The notes beneath the pieces are model-generated. The model saw nothing but the letters and a program-made list of their open reading frames with translations. It had not been told where the DNA came from and made no database searches. A stretch of DNA of 64,000 bases from positions 112,439 to 176,438 of the forward strand of contig NZ_FUZT01000005.1 in assembly GCF_900167445.1 (NCBI RefSeq). The letters are read 5' to 3'. This document shows positions 7,918 through 16,998 of this stretch, one piece after another. The stretch comes from Maledivibacter halophilus. GTDB lineage: Bacteria > Bacillota > Clostridia > Peptostreptococcales > Caminicellaceae. The position numbers and the translations under genes are program-made. The stretch's first letter is position 1; every line of letters starts with the position of its first letter.

Positions 7918-8520
7918 TTATTTCTTTTTAGCAGAAATAAGTAGCATCATTGGTCTACGTAATTCATCTTGCATTTCAGAACTATCTTTTAACATAGACT
8001 CCTCTGGCTTAGGTTCTATAAGCTTTGTCACTTCAAAATTAGCCATAATCAAGTTATTGATATAAGTAGTTAGTGTTTTATGATATTTTATAACTTCTTC
8101 GCCTAAGAAATTGGCTTTGCGAATACCTTCTATAAAATATCGATCTACAGGCCAGTGTAAGCGATTGCCTTGTTCATCATAATACCATTCTTGATTTCCA
8201 TATGATGTAAATATTGGATGTTCAACTGAAAAAATAAATTCTCCACCACTTGAAAGACAATAATTTATTTTTTTACAAATGTCATCAAAAGACTCGATGT
8301 AATGAAAAGTGAGAGAACTAATTACAACATCAAAGGTATTTGGATGATAATCTATGTCTTCGATAGGCTTTTTTATGTACTCAATTAGTGGAGATGTAGT
8401 CATCTCCTGAGCTTTTTTTAACATCCTTTCGGATATATCAATACCGATTACAGATTTTGCTCCTTGCTCAATTGCATATCGGCAATGCCAACCAAAGACA
8501 CATCCTAAATCCAAAACATG
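7918..8520 (-). pseudogene. SAM-dependent methyltransferase, N-terminally truncated
   Basis: The frame carries a class I methyltransferase fold: HVLDLGCVFGWHCRYAIEQG (motif I), IGIDISERM (motif II) and FDVVISSLTFHYI (motif IV). Usual members have about 45 more N-terminal residues. Here they are replaced at about 8518 by a group II intron reverse-transcriptase fragment in another frame. The usual GCGFGWHC reads GCVFGWHC, altering the AdoMet-binding glycine. No Shine-Dalgarno lies at the break, so it is probably non-functional. Confidence 0.7.
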
Positions 8521-8627
8521 TTTTCTATATATGCCTTTGATTGTTTAAGAGCCATATGTGCACTACGATTGGGTCTGAATCCATAGCTATATTCAGAGAA
8601 CTCTTTATCAAATACTTTATTTAATAC
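8518..8627 (-). pseudogene. Group II intron reverse transcriptase (LtrA) fragment
   Basis: The frame reads VLNKVFDKEFSEYSYGFRPN and then RSAHMALKQSKAYIEN. The block SEYSYGFRPNRSAH is typical of group II intron-encoded RT/maturases. It begins after a stop, ends at the join to the methyltransferase and shows no intron RNA domains nearby. Confidence 0.75.
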
Positions 8628-8678
8628 CTAAGCGGTAATATACCTTCAAGAACTTTTAGAATGCTTTTTATTCATAGA

Positions 8679-9314
8679 CTATTCATTACAGTAGTCACTT
8701 GAAAATGAAAAATCCAGTACATACTTATAATTTTCATTTCCTGTATATTCTCCCGTTTTATTATCTCGTCTACAAGAATCAACATGATGAATTTCTTTAC
8801 CATTATTAGTGATTTCAAATATTTCTACTTTTGTATACTCTTCATTTTTTCTAAATACACATACATTAGGATTTTCACAGTCATTTAATCGATTAATGAA
8901 AAGCTTATGTATTTGCAGGATAGGTTTATCATTTACATCCCCGCCCTCATATTGAATCACTGCATTGCCATCATTTAAGTTTACAATTAATATTTTTTCA
9001 TTTTGTTGGTCTAGTTGATCAGTTGAAACATATACGTAATGGTTATCATCTAGGAACTCACCAAACATGACCTTTCGATTCTGTGTGTTTTTTAATGTTT
9101 CTGTGAATTTATTGATTAATTCCTCTTTTTCTTTTGTGTCCAGTTTAGTATTTTGCTTATTCTCATTTTGTTGCTCAATTGCTCCCTTATCCATTGATTT
9201 ATCAACATCAATTTCCTCCGTGGCACTTACTTTGTTTTCATTACTACATGCTGCTAATGTAAAAATAAGTGCTACAATTAATAGAACTTTCCCTACTGCG
9301 ATTAATTTTTTCAT
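8679..9314 (-). CDS. Lipoprotein of unknown function
   Basis: A lipoprotein signal peptide ends in the lipobox TLAAC with Cys23, so the mature protein should be lipid-anchored on the outer face of the membrane. A charged, Glu/Asn/Lys-rich linker covers about residues 24-65, followed by a globular domain of about 140 residues. That domain has two Cys pairs (NDCENPNVC and SC...YC) that could form disulfides. I do not recognise the family. It lies alone between the methyltransferase relic and the ATPase. Confidence 0.7.
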   Translation of the reverse strand: MKKLIAVGKVLLIVALIFTLAACSNENKVSATEEIDVDKSMDKGAIEQQNENKQNTKLDTKEKEELINKFTETLKNTQNRKVMFGEFLDDNHYVYVSTDQLDQQNEKILIVNLNDGNAVIQYEGGDVNDKPILQIHKLFINRLNDCENPNVCVFRKNEEYTKVEIFEITNNGKEIHHVDSCRRDNKTGEYTGNENYKYVLDFSFSSDYCNE

Positions 9315-9356
9315 AATTTCATCCTCTTTTTCTATATATTATATTACTATATAATT

Positions 9357-10112
9357 TTATCTCTCCTCCATTAATATATCTAACATCTTTTGTTTATTAT
9401 TAATGAAAGAGCTCATGACTTGATAATGCTCCGTTTCTTCATATTTAACTTCTTTAAAACCATTGTTTATCTCATAAATAACTGAATTAGGATATGCCAT
9501 TATTATTGGTGAATGTGTAGCTATTATAAACTGACATCCCTTCTGAACTAATTCATGCATTCTTGTTATCATAGACATCTGTCTTGATGGAGATAAGGCA
9601 GCTTCAGGTTCATCCAATATATATATCCCTTCTCCTCTAAACTTATTAATGAATAATGAAAAAAATGACTCTCCATGAGATTGTTTATGTAATGAAATTC
9701 CTCCATAAGAATCTATGATTCTAGGTCCTGGACCATCTTTATCAAGTTCATCTATATTTGATGCTACGTTATAAAAACTCTCTGCTCGAAGAAAAAATCC
9801 ATCTTTGGGCCTCTTTACACCTTTAACTAATTTAAAATTACTATATAAATTTGAATGTGTATCCATTGACGAAAAGTTGAAGTTTTTAGTCCCTCCTTCA
9901 GGATTAAATCCATAAGCTATTGCTATTGCCTCTAAGATAGTTGATTTTCCAGTTCCATTTTCTCCAATTATAAACGTAACACTTGGATGAAATCTCAACA
10001 CATTTAGTTTTCGAATAGCTTGTAGAGAATATGGATATTCAGAGAAAGAACGTATTTTTTCCCGATTTAGTTCTACACTTCTAATGTATTGATTGATATT
10101 TTCTAATTCCAT
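9357..10112 (-). CDS. ABC-type AAA ATPase (SMC/RecF-like, soluble)
   Basis: The protein has Walker A GENGTGKS at 50-57, the ABC signature SHGES at 145-149, Walker B YILDEPE at 164-170 and a switch His in ATHSP at about 200. There is no membrane part and no long coiled coil; at 251 residues it is a compact ATPase of the kind annotated as predicted ATPase (COG3910-like). These are soluble DNA- or RNA-associated ATPases whose role is mostly unknown. There is no partner nuclease gene beside it, so a defence role would be speculation. Confidence 0.8.
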   Translation of the reverse strand: MELENINQYIRSVELNREKIRSFSEYPYSLQAIRKLNVLRFHPSVTFIIGENGTGKSTILEAIAIAYGFNPEGGTKNFNFSSMDTHSNLYSNFKLVKGVKRPKDGFFLRAESFYNVASNIDELDKDGPGPRIIDSYGGISLHKQSHGESFFSLFINKFRGEGIYILDEPEAALSPSRQMSMITRMHELVQKGCQFIIATHSPIIMAYPNSVIYEINNGFKEVKYEETEHYQVMSSFINNKQKMLDILMEER

Positions 10113-10220
10113 TCTACTCTCCTTATGCTTAATAATATGTCGAATATTATTCTTGTAAATATGGCTATGTTCTATAAAAAGCTATAAAAGACTACTTTGA
10201 CATTGACATTTCCTATAACA

Positions 10221-10254
10221 CCCCAATATTTGCGACGTCTCTGAACCGTCCCCC
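10221..10254 (-). repeat. GGGGGACGGTTC-type REP-like sequence
   Basis: Read leftward this segment starts GGGGGACGGTTCAGAGACGT and ends in GGGG. It is GC-rich compared with its surroundings. Such sequences are common at ends of IS200-like or REP-associated elements in Clostridia; no transposase is present. Confidence 0.35.
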
Positions 10255-10327
10255 ATAGATAGCCCTTCGCATAATATAAAGGATGCGTTATAACTGAAAC
10301 AACATATTTTGCTCGTTAGCTTAAACT

Positions 10328-11035
10328 TTAGAAGTTAATATTAGCTTTTTTTGCCTGCCTACATAAATCTTTAACCCTAAGTAAATATTTTTTTCCATCT
10401 TTAATAAAATGAGTCCCACATTGTCTAAATTCAAAGTGAGTTCCTGTTTCTATACATTGTTGTCTAATAGATAAAACCCAATCGTAGTCCAAAGGTCTTG
10501 CATTTCTATCAGACTCTCCCCCTACCACAACCAATTCAATATTATTTAAATATTTCTTAATGTTTATGCTTTCAATTAGTGGTTGACAGATAATGTTTTT
10601 ATGCTTTATAGTCAAAGTATCAAAAATTGCAAGTCTATTATCTGCTCGTTCTTGATTTTCAATAGTACATCCAACCGTTACATTTTCGTACCCATCATTC
10701 CAGTTATCCGGAATACATTTTAAAAAACGCTCAATACGCTTGGTTAAAAAGATAAAGTGCAAGTCACTTCGCTCTTTCATCATCTGCCAGCACTCATTTC
10801 TCCACTCATCAGCTTCTTCAATCAAAAAGTCGGTCGAAAAGCATAGGTAAACCACTTGCCCAGGTTTAATCCTATATTCCCCTTTTTTATTCTTCGTCAC
10901 AGGAGCATAAAAATTATTAGTTTTTACGATCTGATTTGTGTCTACATCTCGTTTCGCATCACCTTTGTGTATGTAGCAAAATTTACAACCTTCACTGTAT
11001 TTATGACATCCACGCCACGGATTCCACATTACCAT
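10328..11035 (-). CDS. DUF5131 (phage Gp37/Gp68-like) protein
   Basis: The N-terminus MVMWNPWRGCHKYSEGCKFC carries the Cys-x6-Cys-x2-Cys set typical of DUF5131 proteins, which are found in phages and mobile islands and resemble radical SAM enzymes. Later blocks VYLCFSTDFLIEEADEWR, FIFLTKRIERF, VTVGCTIENQERADNR and VVVGGESDRNARP are also characteristic of the family. The enzymatic reaction is not established. It follows an ASCH-like gene with an 11-nt gap, so the two form an operon. Confidence 0.8.
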   Translation of the reverse strand: MVMWNPWRGCHKYSEGCKFCYIHKGDAKRDVDTNQIVKTNNFYAPVTKNKKGEYRIKPGQVVYLCFSTDFLIEEADEWRNECWQMMKERSDLHFIFLTKRIERFLKCIPDNWNDGYENVTVGCTIENQERADNRLAIFDTLTIKHKNIICQPLIESINIKKYLNNIELVVVGGESDRNARPLDYDWVLSIRQQCIETGTHFEFRQCGTHFIKDGKKYLLRVKDLCRQAKKANINF

Positions 11036-11046
11036 AGAATATCACC

Positions 11047-11508
11047 TTAAAACCTAGACTTTTCATAGTTATAAGGAATGCTTGTTCCAACAACTACATC
11101 TTCTATTTTTTCAAAAATAAGCCAATCATCCATATTACTCTGACGGTAAAAATCCAGTGGCTCTATTCTCTTTGTATACTGAAATTCAACCAAGCATATA
11201 CATTTTTTACGCCAGCGTTCCTGTTGCTTTCTTGATAGATTCAGTTTAAATTGATTCTCCTCTAATATATCGTCTATCTGTTCCTCTGTCAATTTTACAT
11301 AATTTTGAACACTTTTAACGGTTGCGGTTGCAGAAATTTTAGCAGTACCCTTTTTCATAAAATATAGAGTTTCACCTTCAAAAACACGGCTATGAGGAAT
11401 TTTCCTACCTGCAGCTGCACGAATAATCATAGTCTTAGAACCATCTAAAATCTTTTCCAATACCTTTTCTTTATCATCACAATACACCAAATGTACCAAA
11501 ATATTCAC
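11047..11508 (-). CDS. ASCH/PUA-like protein, partner of DUF5131
   Basis: The 153-residue protein has features of an ASCH-type beta-barrel (ILDGSKTMIIRAAAGRKIPH, then GETLYFMKKGTAKISATATV), a fold related to PUA RNA-binding domains. The start is GTG at 11508, or TTG at 11499, which has better Shine-Dalgarno spacing (AAGGAAGGTGA). It is directly followed by the DUF5131 gene. The pairing suggests a joint role in nucleic acid modification, but this is inference. Confidence 0.6.
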   Translation of the reverse strand: MNILVHLVYCDDKEKVLEKILDGSKTMIIRAAAGRKIPHSRVFEGETLYFMKKGTAKISATATVKSVQNYVKLTEEQIDDILEENQFKLNLSRKQQERWRKKCICLVEFQYTKRIEPLDFYRQSNMDDWLIFEKIEDVVVGTSIPYNYEKSRF

Positions 11509-11707
11509 CTTCCTTTAATATATAGTCTTTAGAGTATATCTATCTTTATTTCCTTGTAGGTCATGCTTGCACCCGGTGAAGGGATGTGGCATGGCAATTC
11601 TTATGAGATGACTCCTTCATTCTTATCCCCATTGGAGACCCTACCATAGCCGAAGCGTAAGTACTTTGTTATATAATGTTATTCTTCCCCTTCCGATTCT
11701 ATTTTTC
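11509..11707. other. Locally GC-rich segment of unknown origin
   Basis: Positions 11565-11660 are clearly richer in G+C than the flanks and carry no recognisable gene. A minus-strand frame (about SAMVGSPMGIRMKESSHK) is open but has no start or family resemblance. Confidence 0.3.
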
Positions 11708-12211
11708 CTATTCAAAATTCTCTAATATCTTTGATACAATATCTCCTTTAAACTCACTTGCAAGTATATCCATATATATTTCACCATATTTCTTATCTCC
11801 GAAAGTAATAGCTTCCCTTCTAATTCCAATAACTTTAAACCCACATTTTTCATAGCATTTAATAGCACGCTTATTAAATCCCCTAACTCTTAGCATAATA
11901 TTATTTAAATTTATTATATTGAATCCAAAATTCAATATTAATTCTATTGCTTCCTGGCCCAAGCCCCTATTCCAGTATTCTTTATTCCCTATAAAAATCC
12001 CTAGTTCTGCTGTTCTATTTATAAAATCTACATTAAGCAAACCACAATTTCCAAGTAACTCATCCTTCTCAAAATCTACAATTGCAAAATTGTATCCTTC
12101 TACACTAAGTCTCTCTAATATCTCTCTTTCTTTAGATAAAGGTATTACTTGAGGTGCTGAAACTAAATGAATCCCTAGTTCCAAGTCATTTAACCATTCT
12201 GTATATTTCAT
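11708..12211 (-). CDS. GNAT acetyltransferase (RimJ/RimL type), N-terminus short
   Basis: The GNAT core is present: the AELGIFIGNKEYWNRGLGQEA block contains the acetyl-CoA-binding loop, followed by NIMLRVRGFNKRAIKCYEKCGF. Members usually begin with about 20 more residues before the YTEWLND motif, which here is at residues 3-9. The first beta strand is thus missing and the gene may be truncated or the start lost. No operon partner is present. Confidence 0.65.
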   Translation of the reverse strand: MKYTEWLNDLELGIHLVSAPQVIPLSKEREILERLSVEGYNFAIVDFEKDELLGNCGLLNVDFINRTAELGIFIGNKEYWNRGLGQEAIELILNFGFNIINLNNIMLRVRGFNKRAIKCYEKCGFKVIGIRREAITFGDKKYGEIYMDILASEFKGDIVSKILENFE

Positions 12212-12572
12212 ACAAATTTTATGAAAATTGAAACAAATCGAATCCTACGAAATCCTGCTCAACCATTCCAATAAAAGGGAAATAATAATGTTATATAACT
12301 TAGAACTTTTATGTCGCAAACACTTCCAAATAAGTGTATTACATGGCTAGTTGTGTCGGTAATACTCTCCTATATATGAAATAAACTTTTTATATTATAT
12401 AACATTCTGGTAATATTTTACTTAAAGATATTATATATGTCAAACCCCATATAATAAAGATAGAATTTAACTCTATTTCTAATCTACCGATAAACTATTC
12501 TTTTACAAAAAATCAAGACCGTTTTTCCAGTCTACGCTAACTAAAATTTTAGTGTAATATCTTTTAATGATT
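12212..12572. other. Gene-free stretch
   Basis: Nothing recognisable was found. A 37-codon plus-strand frame at 12573-12686 follows but has no Shine-Dalgarno. Confidence 0.5.
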
Positions 12573-12691
12573 ATGAAAACCTGGGAATATGATGAAATTA
12601 TAGATAAGTCATCAGCAGGAATTATATGTTATAAAGAATCATTGGATAGCCCTTTCTACTTTTCAATAAAGATTAAAGTCATATAATCATT

Positions 12692-13198
12692 TTAAATAAT
12701 AGATGAGGAAAGCTTAATATATTTTTGCAAAATTTTATCTATTTGCTTTTTATTTTTACAAGAAACTTTAACTTTTTCTTCATACTCATTTAAATTTGAG
12801 CCTTGGATTTTAAATTTAATGGTATCAGGAGACATCCATTCATAGTAGTAAATTTTATTCCAGCTATAAAATCCATTTTCAAGGTAAATTCCTTTTTCTC
12901 TTATTTCTGAGTATTTAAAGGTTTTTGAAATATGTAATAAAGATATAAAAATCCATATTAGTGAAAGTATTATATCCATAAAATCTTTGTGTCTATTAAA
13001 AATTATATAGGTTTTTAAGTTTAAAAATAGCAAGTGGATGAAAAAGACAAAAGAAGCAATGAGAAAAATTAATAATCCTTTTCTATTTTTTAGTTTCATT
13101 ATATATTTTCCCTTGGCATTTCTTATATCAAAGGTTTTAAATATAAAAATAATAGTAAGTAGAAGTATAAGCAAATGAGAAAATAATAAGGTTTTCAT
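12692..13198 (-). CDS. DUF5673-family membrane protein
   Basis: Three hydrophobic segments are visible (about residues 5-22, 43-62 and 75-92). They are followed by a soluble C-terminal domain with EKGIYLENGFYSWNKIYYYEW, the signature block of DUF5673 proteins. Function is unknown. It is a single gene; an 18-bp palindrome (13339-13356) lies about 140 bp upstream. Confidence 0.6.
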   Translation of the reverse strand: MKTLLFSHLLILLLTIIFIFKTFDIRNAKGKYIMKLKNRKGLLIFLIASFVFFIHLLFLNLKTYIIFNRHKDFMDIILSLIWIFISLLHISKTFKYSEIREKGIYLENGFYSWNKIYYYEWMSPDTIKFKIQGSNLNEYEEKVKVSCKNKKQIDKILQKYIKLSSSII

Positions 13199-13338
13199 AT
13201 AGGCCTCCAGTATAAATATAATGAAATAATACTTATGTATTTCTATTATAATGGATTATCAATGTCAAAATATATCAAAAAAGCTGTTTGATATAAGTCA
13301 ATATAGAAAGGTGTTGATTGTCAAGTAAAACTGGGTTT

Positions 13339-13356
13339 TTCATCAAATTTGACGAA
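13339..13356. promoter_or_regulatory. 18-bp palindromic operator-like site, copy 1
   Basis: TTCATCAAATTTGACGAA. An identical 18-mer lies at 24305-24322. This copy is beyond the 3' end of the AOR operon and upstream of the DUF5673 gene. Confidence 0.5.
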
Positions 13357-13383
13357 AAAATAACCATCCCTAAAAAGGAATGG
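13353..13383 (-). terminator. Terminator of the M20-AOR-ThiS operon
   Basis: On the minus strand CCATTCC pairs with GGGATGG (one G-U pair) with a 6-nt loop, followed by TTATTTTTT. It lies 9 nt after the ThiS stop. Confidence 0.7.
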
Positions 13384-13391
13384 CCTCTATT

Positions 13392-13598
13392 CTAGCCTCC
13401 ACCAATAAAGCTATATATTTCTATATTACTATCTTTATCTAATTTCTCATTATAATTTTCTTTAGGTATCCTTTTTCCATTAACCTTTACAATTACAATA
13501 TTTTTTGGAAACCCCATAGTTTCAATTAGTTCATCAATAGTAATATCTGATGGAAAATCCTTGCTATTACCATTAACTATCATATTTCTAATAACCAT
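13392..13598 (-). CDS. ThiS/MoaD-like sulfur-carrier protein
   Basis: The 68-residue ubiquitin-like protein contains IDELIETMGFPKNIVIVKVNG and ends in IGGG, close to the Gly-Gly tail that is thiocarboxylated in ThiS and MoaD. Its start overlaps the end of the AOR gene by 19 bp, so it is translationally coupled. Beside a pterin-dependent tungsten enzyme, a role in assembling the metal-binding pterin dithiolene is more likely than thiamine synthesis. No other thi or moa gene is nearby. The tail has one extra Gly after the usual pair. Confidence 0.8.
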   Translation of the reverse strand: MVIRNMIVNGNSKDFPSDITIDELIETMGFPKNIVIVKVNGKRIPKENYNEKLDKDSNIEIYSFIGGG

Positions 13599-15472
13599 CC
13601 TAGGGAAAGCTTCTTGAGACTCCCCTTTGTAGGATTACCTGTTTCTAAGTCCCATCCAGCTGTGCTATAATAAGTATTCAATGCTTCATTGAACTTTTCT
13701 TTATCCATGGCTATTCCTTTAGATGGTCCTTCTTCAAAAGGTTCAAATACCCTATCTGGAAGATAATCATCTTTCTTATCAAATCCAATTTTAGAGTTAA
13801 AATACCTCATCATATTTATCCTTCTCTCTCCAATAAGCATCAGCTCATGGATAGATGTATCCCATCCAATGGCTACTTTAGCAAACTCTACTAAATCTTT
13901 TGGCCCAAATGCTTCCCAAGAAGGTCCCCATACAAACTGACATAAACAAAGTGTATCCATTAATGAAAAGAAACATTGGGTATTAAATGCAAATCTTACT
14001 TTCTCATCATCGAGTTCCATCATATTATCATAACCCTTCCAAACTCCAAGATGGCTTAAATTAACTCTTTCTTTGCTATCCTCTGGTAAAGTTAATACTG
14101 GGTCATGTTCATGGGATTGATGATCTGCTCCAAATGGATTTACTGCATATATAAGACCGACAGAGGACTTCATCTCTGGCATATGAGCTGGAAGCTCTTG
14201 ACCTTTTACTGAGATACTATATTTATAAGCTTCTCCCCCTATTTTCTTAGCTGCTCTATAGCTTCCTTCTGCTAATAAATCTCCTACTCCTTCTCTTTTA
14301 GCTATCTTTTCGATTATAATAGGCATCACATCGTCATTTCCAAAGGTTAATTCTAATCCATTTGTATGGGATTTATCTATAATACCTTTTTCAAAACATT
14401 CCATAGCAAAAGCTATAGTACCTCCAGTAGAAATGGTATCCAACCCATACATATTACACAATTGATTTCCCAATGCAACAGTTTCTAAATTAGTAATACC
14501 ACAATAAGAACCTAGCCCTCCACAAGTTTCATATTCTGGTCCTCCATATAAAGGATCTACCTTTCCTGGAACTTCTACTACCCTTTTGCATCTTACAGTA
14601 CAAGCATAGCAAGTATCCCTTTCCTTTAATATGGTTTTAGTCATAGTAGGACCCGATATATTATTAGCCCCTTCTGGAAACCATCCAGTAGACCAATTCT
14701 TTGTAGGTAAAAACCCTTCCTCATTAAAAGGTTCAAGGTTTATATCTGTGCCATGTTCTCCTAGTCCTAACAGAGGTTGATTAGCAGCTAATCTTTCTTT
14801 TATACTACCTGCCAAAGCCTTAAATCCTTCTTTATCTACCGGTTGTCTGCCCGTTTTTTTCTTAACTGCAATGGCTTTCAGATTTTTAGACCCCATAACT
14901 GCTCCAGTACCATTTCTTCCATTAGCCCTATTACACATATTAATAATACATGCAAATTTAACTAAATTTTCTCCTCCTGGTCCAATCTGTGCTATATCAA
15001 TCTTATCTTCTCTTAATTCTTTCCTAATAACCTTTTCTGCTTCACCAGTAACCTTCCCCCACGCATTGGACCCATCTTTTAATTCAACATCTTCTCCATC
15101 TATATACAGGTATATTGGTTTTTCTGCCTTTCCACGAAATACAACAGCATCCCAACCATTTCCTTTTAAATATGCTGAAAAAAAACCTCCTGCTTGACTA
15201 TCTCCAATTGTATTAGTCAAAGGACTTTTTGTAGTAACAGTCATTCTATTTGCACCACTAATAGGGAAACCTACTAAAGGCGATACAGAAAAAACTAAAA
15301 TATTTTCAGGAGATAAAGGTTCTACCATTGGATCCATTTCATTCAATATAATATATAAACCTAAAGCTGAACCTCCGGGATACATTCTATATATTTCCCC
15401 TGGTATTGTCCTTTTCTCTATCTTTCCATTAGTTAAATCCACATCAAGTATCTTAGCATCTGGAAAAATCAT
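13580..15472 (-). CDS. aor: Aldehyde:ferredoxin oxidoreductase (tungsten)
   Basis: At 630 residues this is a full-length AOR, which oxidises aldehydes to carboxylic acids with ferredoxin as electron acceptor. The N-terminal domain has YPGGSALGLYIILNEMDP and ANRMTVTTKSPLTNTIGDSQ, the bis-tungstopterin binding region. The [4Fe-4S] ligands are CYACTVRC (Cys-x2-Cys-x3-Cys) plus a later Cys in MDTLCLCQF. AGGAG is well placed before the ATG. It follows an M20 amidohydrolase gene and precedes ThiS. Next to a sugar PTS and aldolase, an aldehyde from sugar cleavage is a plausible substrate, by inference. Confidence 0.93.
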   Translation of the reverse strand: MIFPDAKILDVDLTNGKIEKRTIPGEIYRMYPGGSALGLYIILNEMDPMVEPLSPENILVFSVSPLVGFPISGANRMTVTTKSPLTNTIGDSQAGGFFSAYLKGNGWDAVVFRGKAEKPIYLYIDGEDVELKDGSNAWGKVTGEAEKVIRKELREDKIDIAQIGPGGENLVKFACIINMCNRANGRNGTGAVMGSKNLKAIAVKKKTGRQPVDKEGFKALAGSIKERLAANQPLLGLGEHGTDINLEPFNEEGFLPTKNWSTGWFPEGANNISGPTMTKTILKERDTCYACTVRCKRVVEVPGKVDPLYGGPEYETCGGLGSYCGITNLETVALGNQLCNMYGLDTISTGGTIAFAMECFEKGIIDKSHTNGLELTFGNDDVMPIIIEKIAKREGVGDLLAEGSYRAAKKIGGEAYKYSISVKGQELPAHMPEMKSSVGLIYAVNPFGADHQSHEHDPVLTLPEDSKERVNLSHLGVWKGYDNMMELDDEKVRFAFNTQCFFSLMDTLCLCQFVWGPSWEAFGPKDLVEFAKVAIGWDTSIHELMLIGERRINMMRYFNSKIGFDKKDDYLPDRVFEPFEEGPSKGIAMDKEKFNEALNTYYSTAGWDLETGNPTKGSLKKLSLGWLLEI

Positions 15473-15582
15473 AGATTCACTCCTTTAAAAAATTTATTCA
15501 GTTAGCCTTCTACTCAAATAAAAACTAAAACATTATTTTAGTTAATAATGTCTCTTATTACCATCTTCTTTAAAAAGAATAC

Positions 15583-16794
15583 CTATATAGAATCATTTTT
15601 CACCAAATTTTTTTCTAAAAAATTATATACCAATGTAGTTACAGCTTCTACACCTAAGGTTAAAACATCTTCATCAAAATTATAATCAGGATTATGCAAA
15701 TCAGTATGCCTATTATCTTCTCTTGCACCTATAAAAAAATACATCCCTGGTACAATGGATAAATATTGAGAAAAATCCTCACTAGCCATTCCTGGATACT
15801 TTAACCATTCTACTTTTTCATCTTCCATAGATTGCTTTAATTCCTCATAAGAAGTTTTAGCAATATATTCATCATTGACTGTTAGAGGAAATACATTGGT
15901 ATTTTTAAATAAGAATTTTGCATTATGTGCTTTAGAAATTCCTTCTACAATTCTTTTTATTGATTGAGGAATTCTATTCTGTACTTTTTCATCTGTAGAC
16001 CTTATGGTACCACTAATCTTTACTCTTTCAGGTATTATATTAAAAGCAGTGCCTCCATTTAAAGTTCCTATAGATACTACTGCTGTATTTCTTAATAAAT
16101 CCATTTCTCTACTAACTATGGTCTGAATAGCTGATATAATCTCTGCAGTAACTATTACTGGATCAATTCCTTTATAGGGTTCCGCACCATGACTGCCTTT
16201 CCCCATAATCTCAATATCAAATTTATCACCTGCAGACATTATAGTCCCATCTTTAATCCCTATTTTGTTTTTTTCAAATTCTGGCCAAATATGAAATCCA
16301 AATATAGCATCTACCTTCGGATTTTCCAAAGCTCCATCATCTATCATTTTTTTAGCACCTAAACTTAACTCTTCAGCTGGTTGAAATATGAACTTTACAT
16401 TTCCCTTTAATTGAGACGCATATTTTTTCAATAATTTAGCAGTACCAAGAACAATAGCCATATGACCATCATGACCACAAGCATGCATATATCCTTTATT
16501 TCTAGAACTAAAAGGTAACTCAGTACGTTCTTCAATAGGTAAAGCATCTATATCAGTCCTTATTGCTATTGTCGGTCCTGGATAAGCTCCTTCAAGAGTA
16601 GCAGCTATTCCTGTACCTCCAGCTAACCCACTTCTAAAGGGAATAGAGATTTCCTCTTCCAAATACCTCTTAATAAATTTACTTGTCTCATGCTCATTAA
16701 AACCAATTTCAGGTATTTTGTGTAAACTTCTTCTTATTTCAACCAATTCATCTCTCATATTTATTGCATCTCTTTTAAAATCTATATATTTCAT
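15583..16794 (-). CDS. M20D amidohydrolase (N-acyl-amino-acid hydrolase type)
   Basis: The 403-residue metallopeptidase has the dinuclear zinc motifs HACGHDGH (104-111), an Asp in RTDIDALP and QPAEE near residue 150. The last metal-ligand region is near SEDFSQYL and the C-terminal His near DLHNPDYNF. The family hydrolyses N-acyl bonds such as hippurate, N-acetyl-diaminopimelate or indole-acetyl amino acids. It lies between the terminator at 16935-16976 and the AOR gene. Its link to AOR is unclear; release of a free amino acid or a carboxylate is possible. Confidence 0.85.
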   Translation of the reverse strand: MKYIDFKRDAINMRDELVEIRRSLHKIPEIGFNEHETSKFIKRYLEEEISIPFRSGLAGGTGIAATLEGAYPGPTIAIRTDIDALPIEERTELPFSSRNKGYMHACGHDGHMAIVLGTAKLLKKYASQLKGNVKFIFQPAEELSLGAKKMIDDGALENPKVDAIFGFHIWPEFEKNKIGIKDGTIMSAGDKFDIEIMGKGSHGAEPYKGIDPVIVTAEIISAIQTIVSREMDLLRNTAVVSIGTLNGGTAFNIIPERVKISGTIRSTDEKVQNRIPQSIKRIVEGISKAHNAKFLFKNTNVFPLTVNDEYIAKTSYEELKQSMEDEKVEWLKYPGMASEDFSQYLSIVPGMYFFIGAREDNRHTDLHNPDYNFDEDVLTLGVEAVTTLVYNFLEKNLVKNDSI

Positions 16795-16897
16795 ACTCTG
16801 TTACCTCCAAAAAATTCTCTTAAAATTTCCTCATAGAGTTTAGTAGAACAAAATCTGTTAAAACCTATAATTTGTTAACTTCTAGGTCTTTCTTTTT

Positions 16898-16925
16898 ATC
16901 AAAGGTTGGTGCTCCTACCTTTGAT
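16898..16925. promoter_or_regulatory. Hairpin in the M20 leader
   Basis: ATCAAAGGT (16898-16906) pairs perfectly with ACCTTTGAT (16917-16925). No U-tract follows leftward, so it is more likely an operator or an mRNA leader hairpin than a terminator. Confidence 0.4.
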
Positions 16926-16934
16926 GATTTTTAG

Positions 16935-16976
16935 AAAAAGTTGTAAGCATGTTAAATCTTATGCCTACAACTTTTT
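16935..16976 (-). terminator. Terminator after the epimerase gene
   Basis: AAAAAGTTGTAAGCAT (16935-16950) pairs with ATGCCTACAACTTTTT (16961-16976), with one mismatch, and ends in U5. It separates the PTS/aldolase operon from M20-AOR-ThiS, at least partly. Confidence 0.75.
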
Positions 16977-16998
16977 AAACAGAAGTCTACTTTCTTAT

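Noticed and set aside
9357..10112. OLD/Septu-type defence ATPase
   Set aside because: ABC-type motifs are clear, but no TOPRIM domain, HNH partner or other nuclease gene accompanies it.
12573..12686. 37-codon plus-strand frame (MKTWEYDEIIDKSSAGIICY...)
   Set aside because: Composition looks protein-like, but there is no ribosome-binding site, no promoter and no recognised family; at best a gene fragment.
13392..13598. Thiamine biosynthesis gene
   Set aside because: No other thi gene or THI-box was seen; overlap with the tungsten AOR gene points to pterin cofactor assembly.
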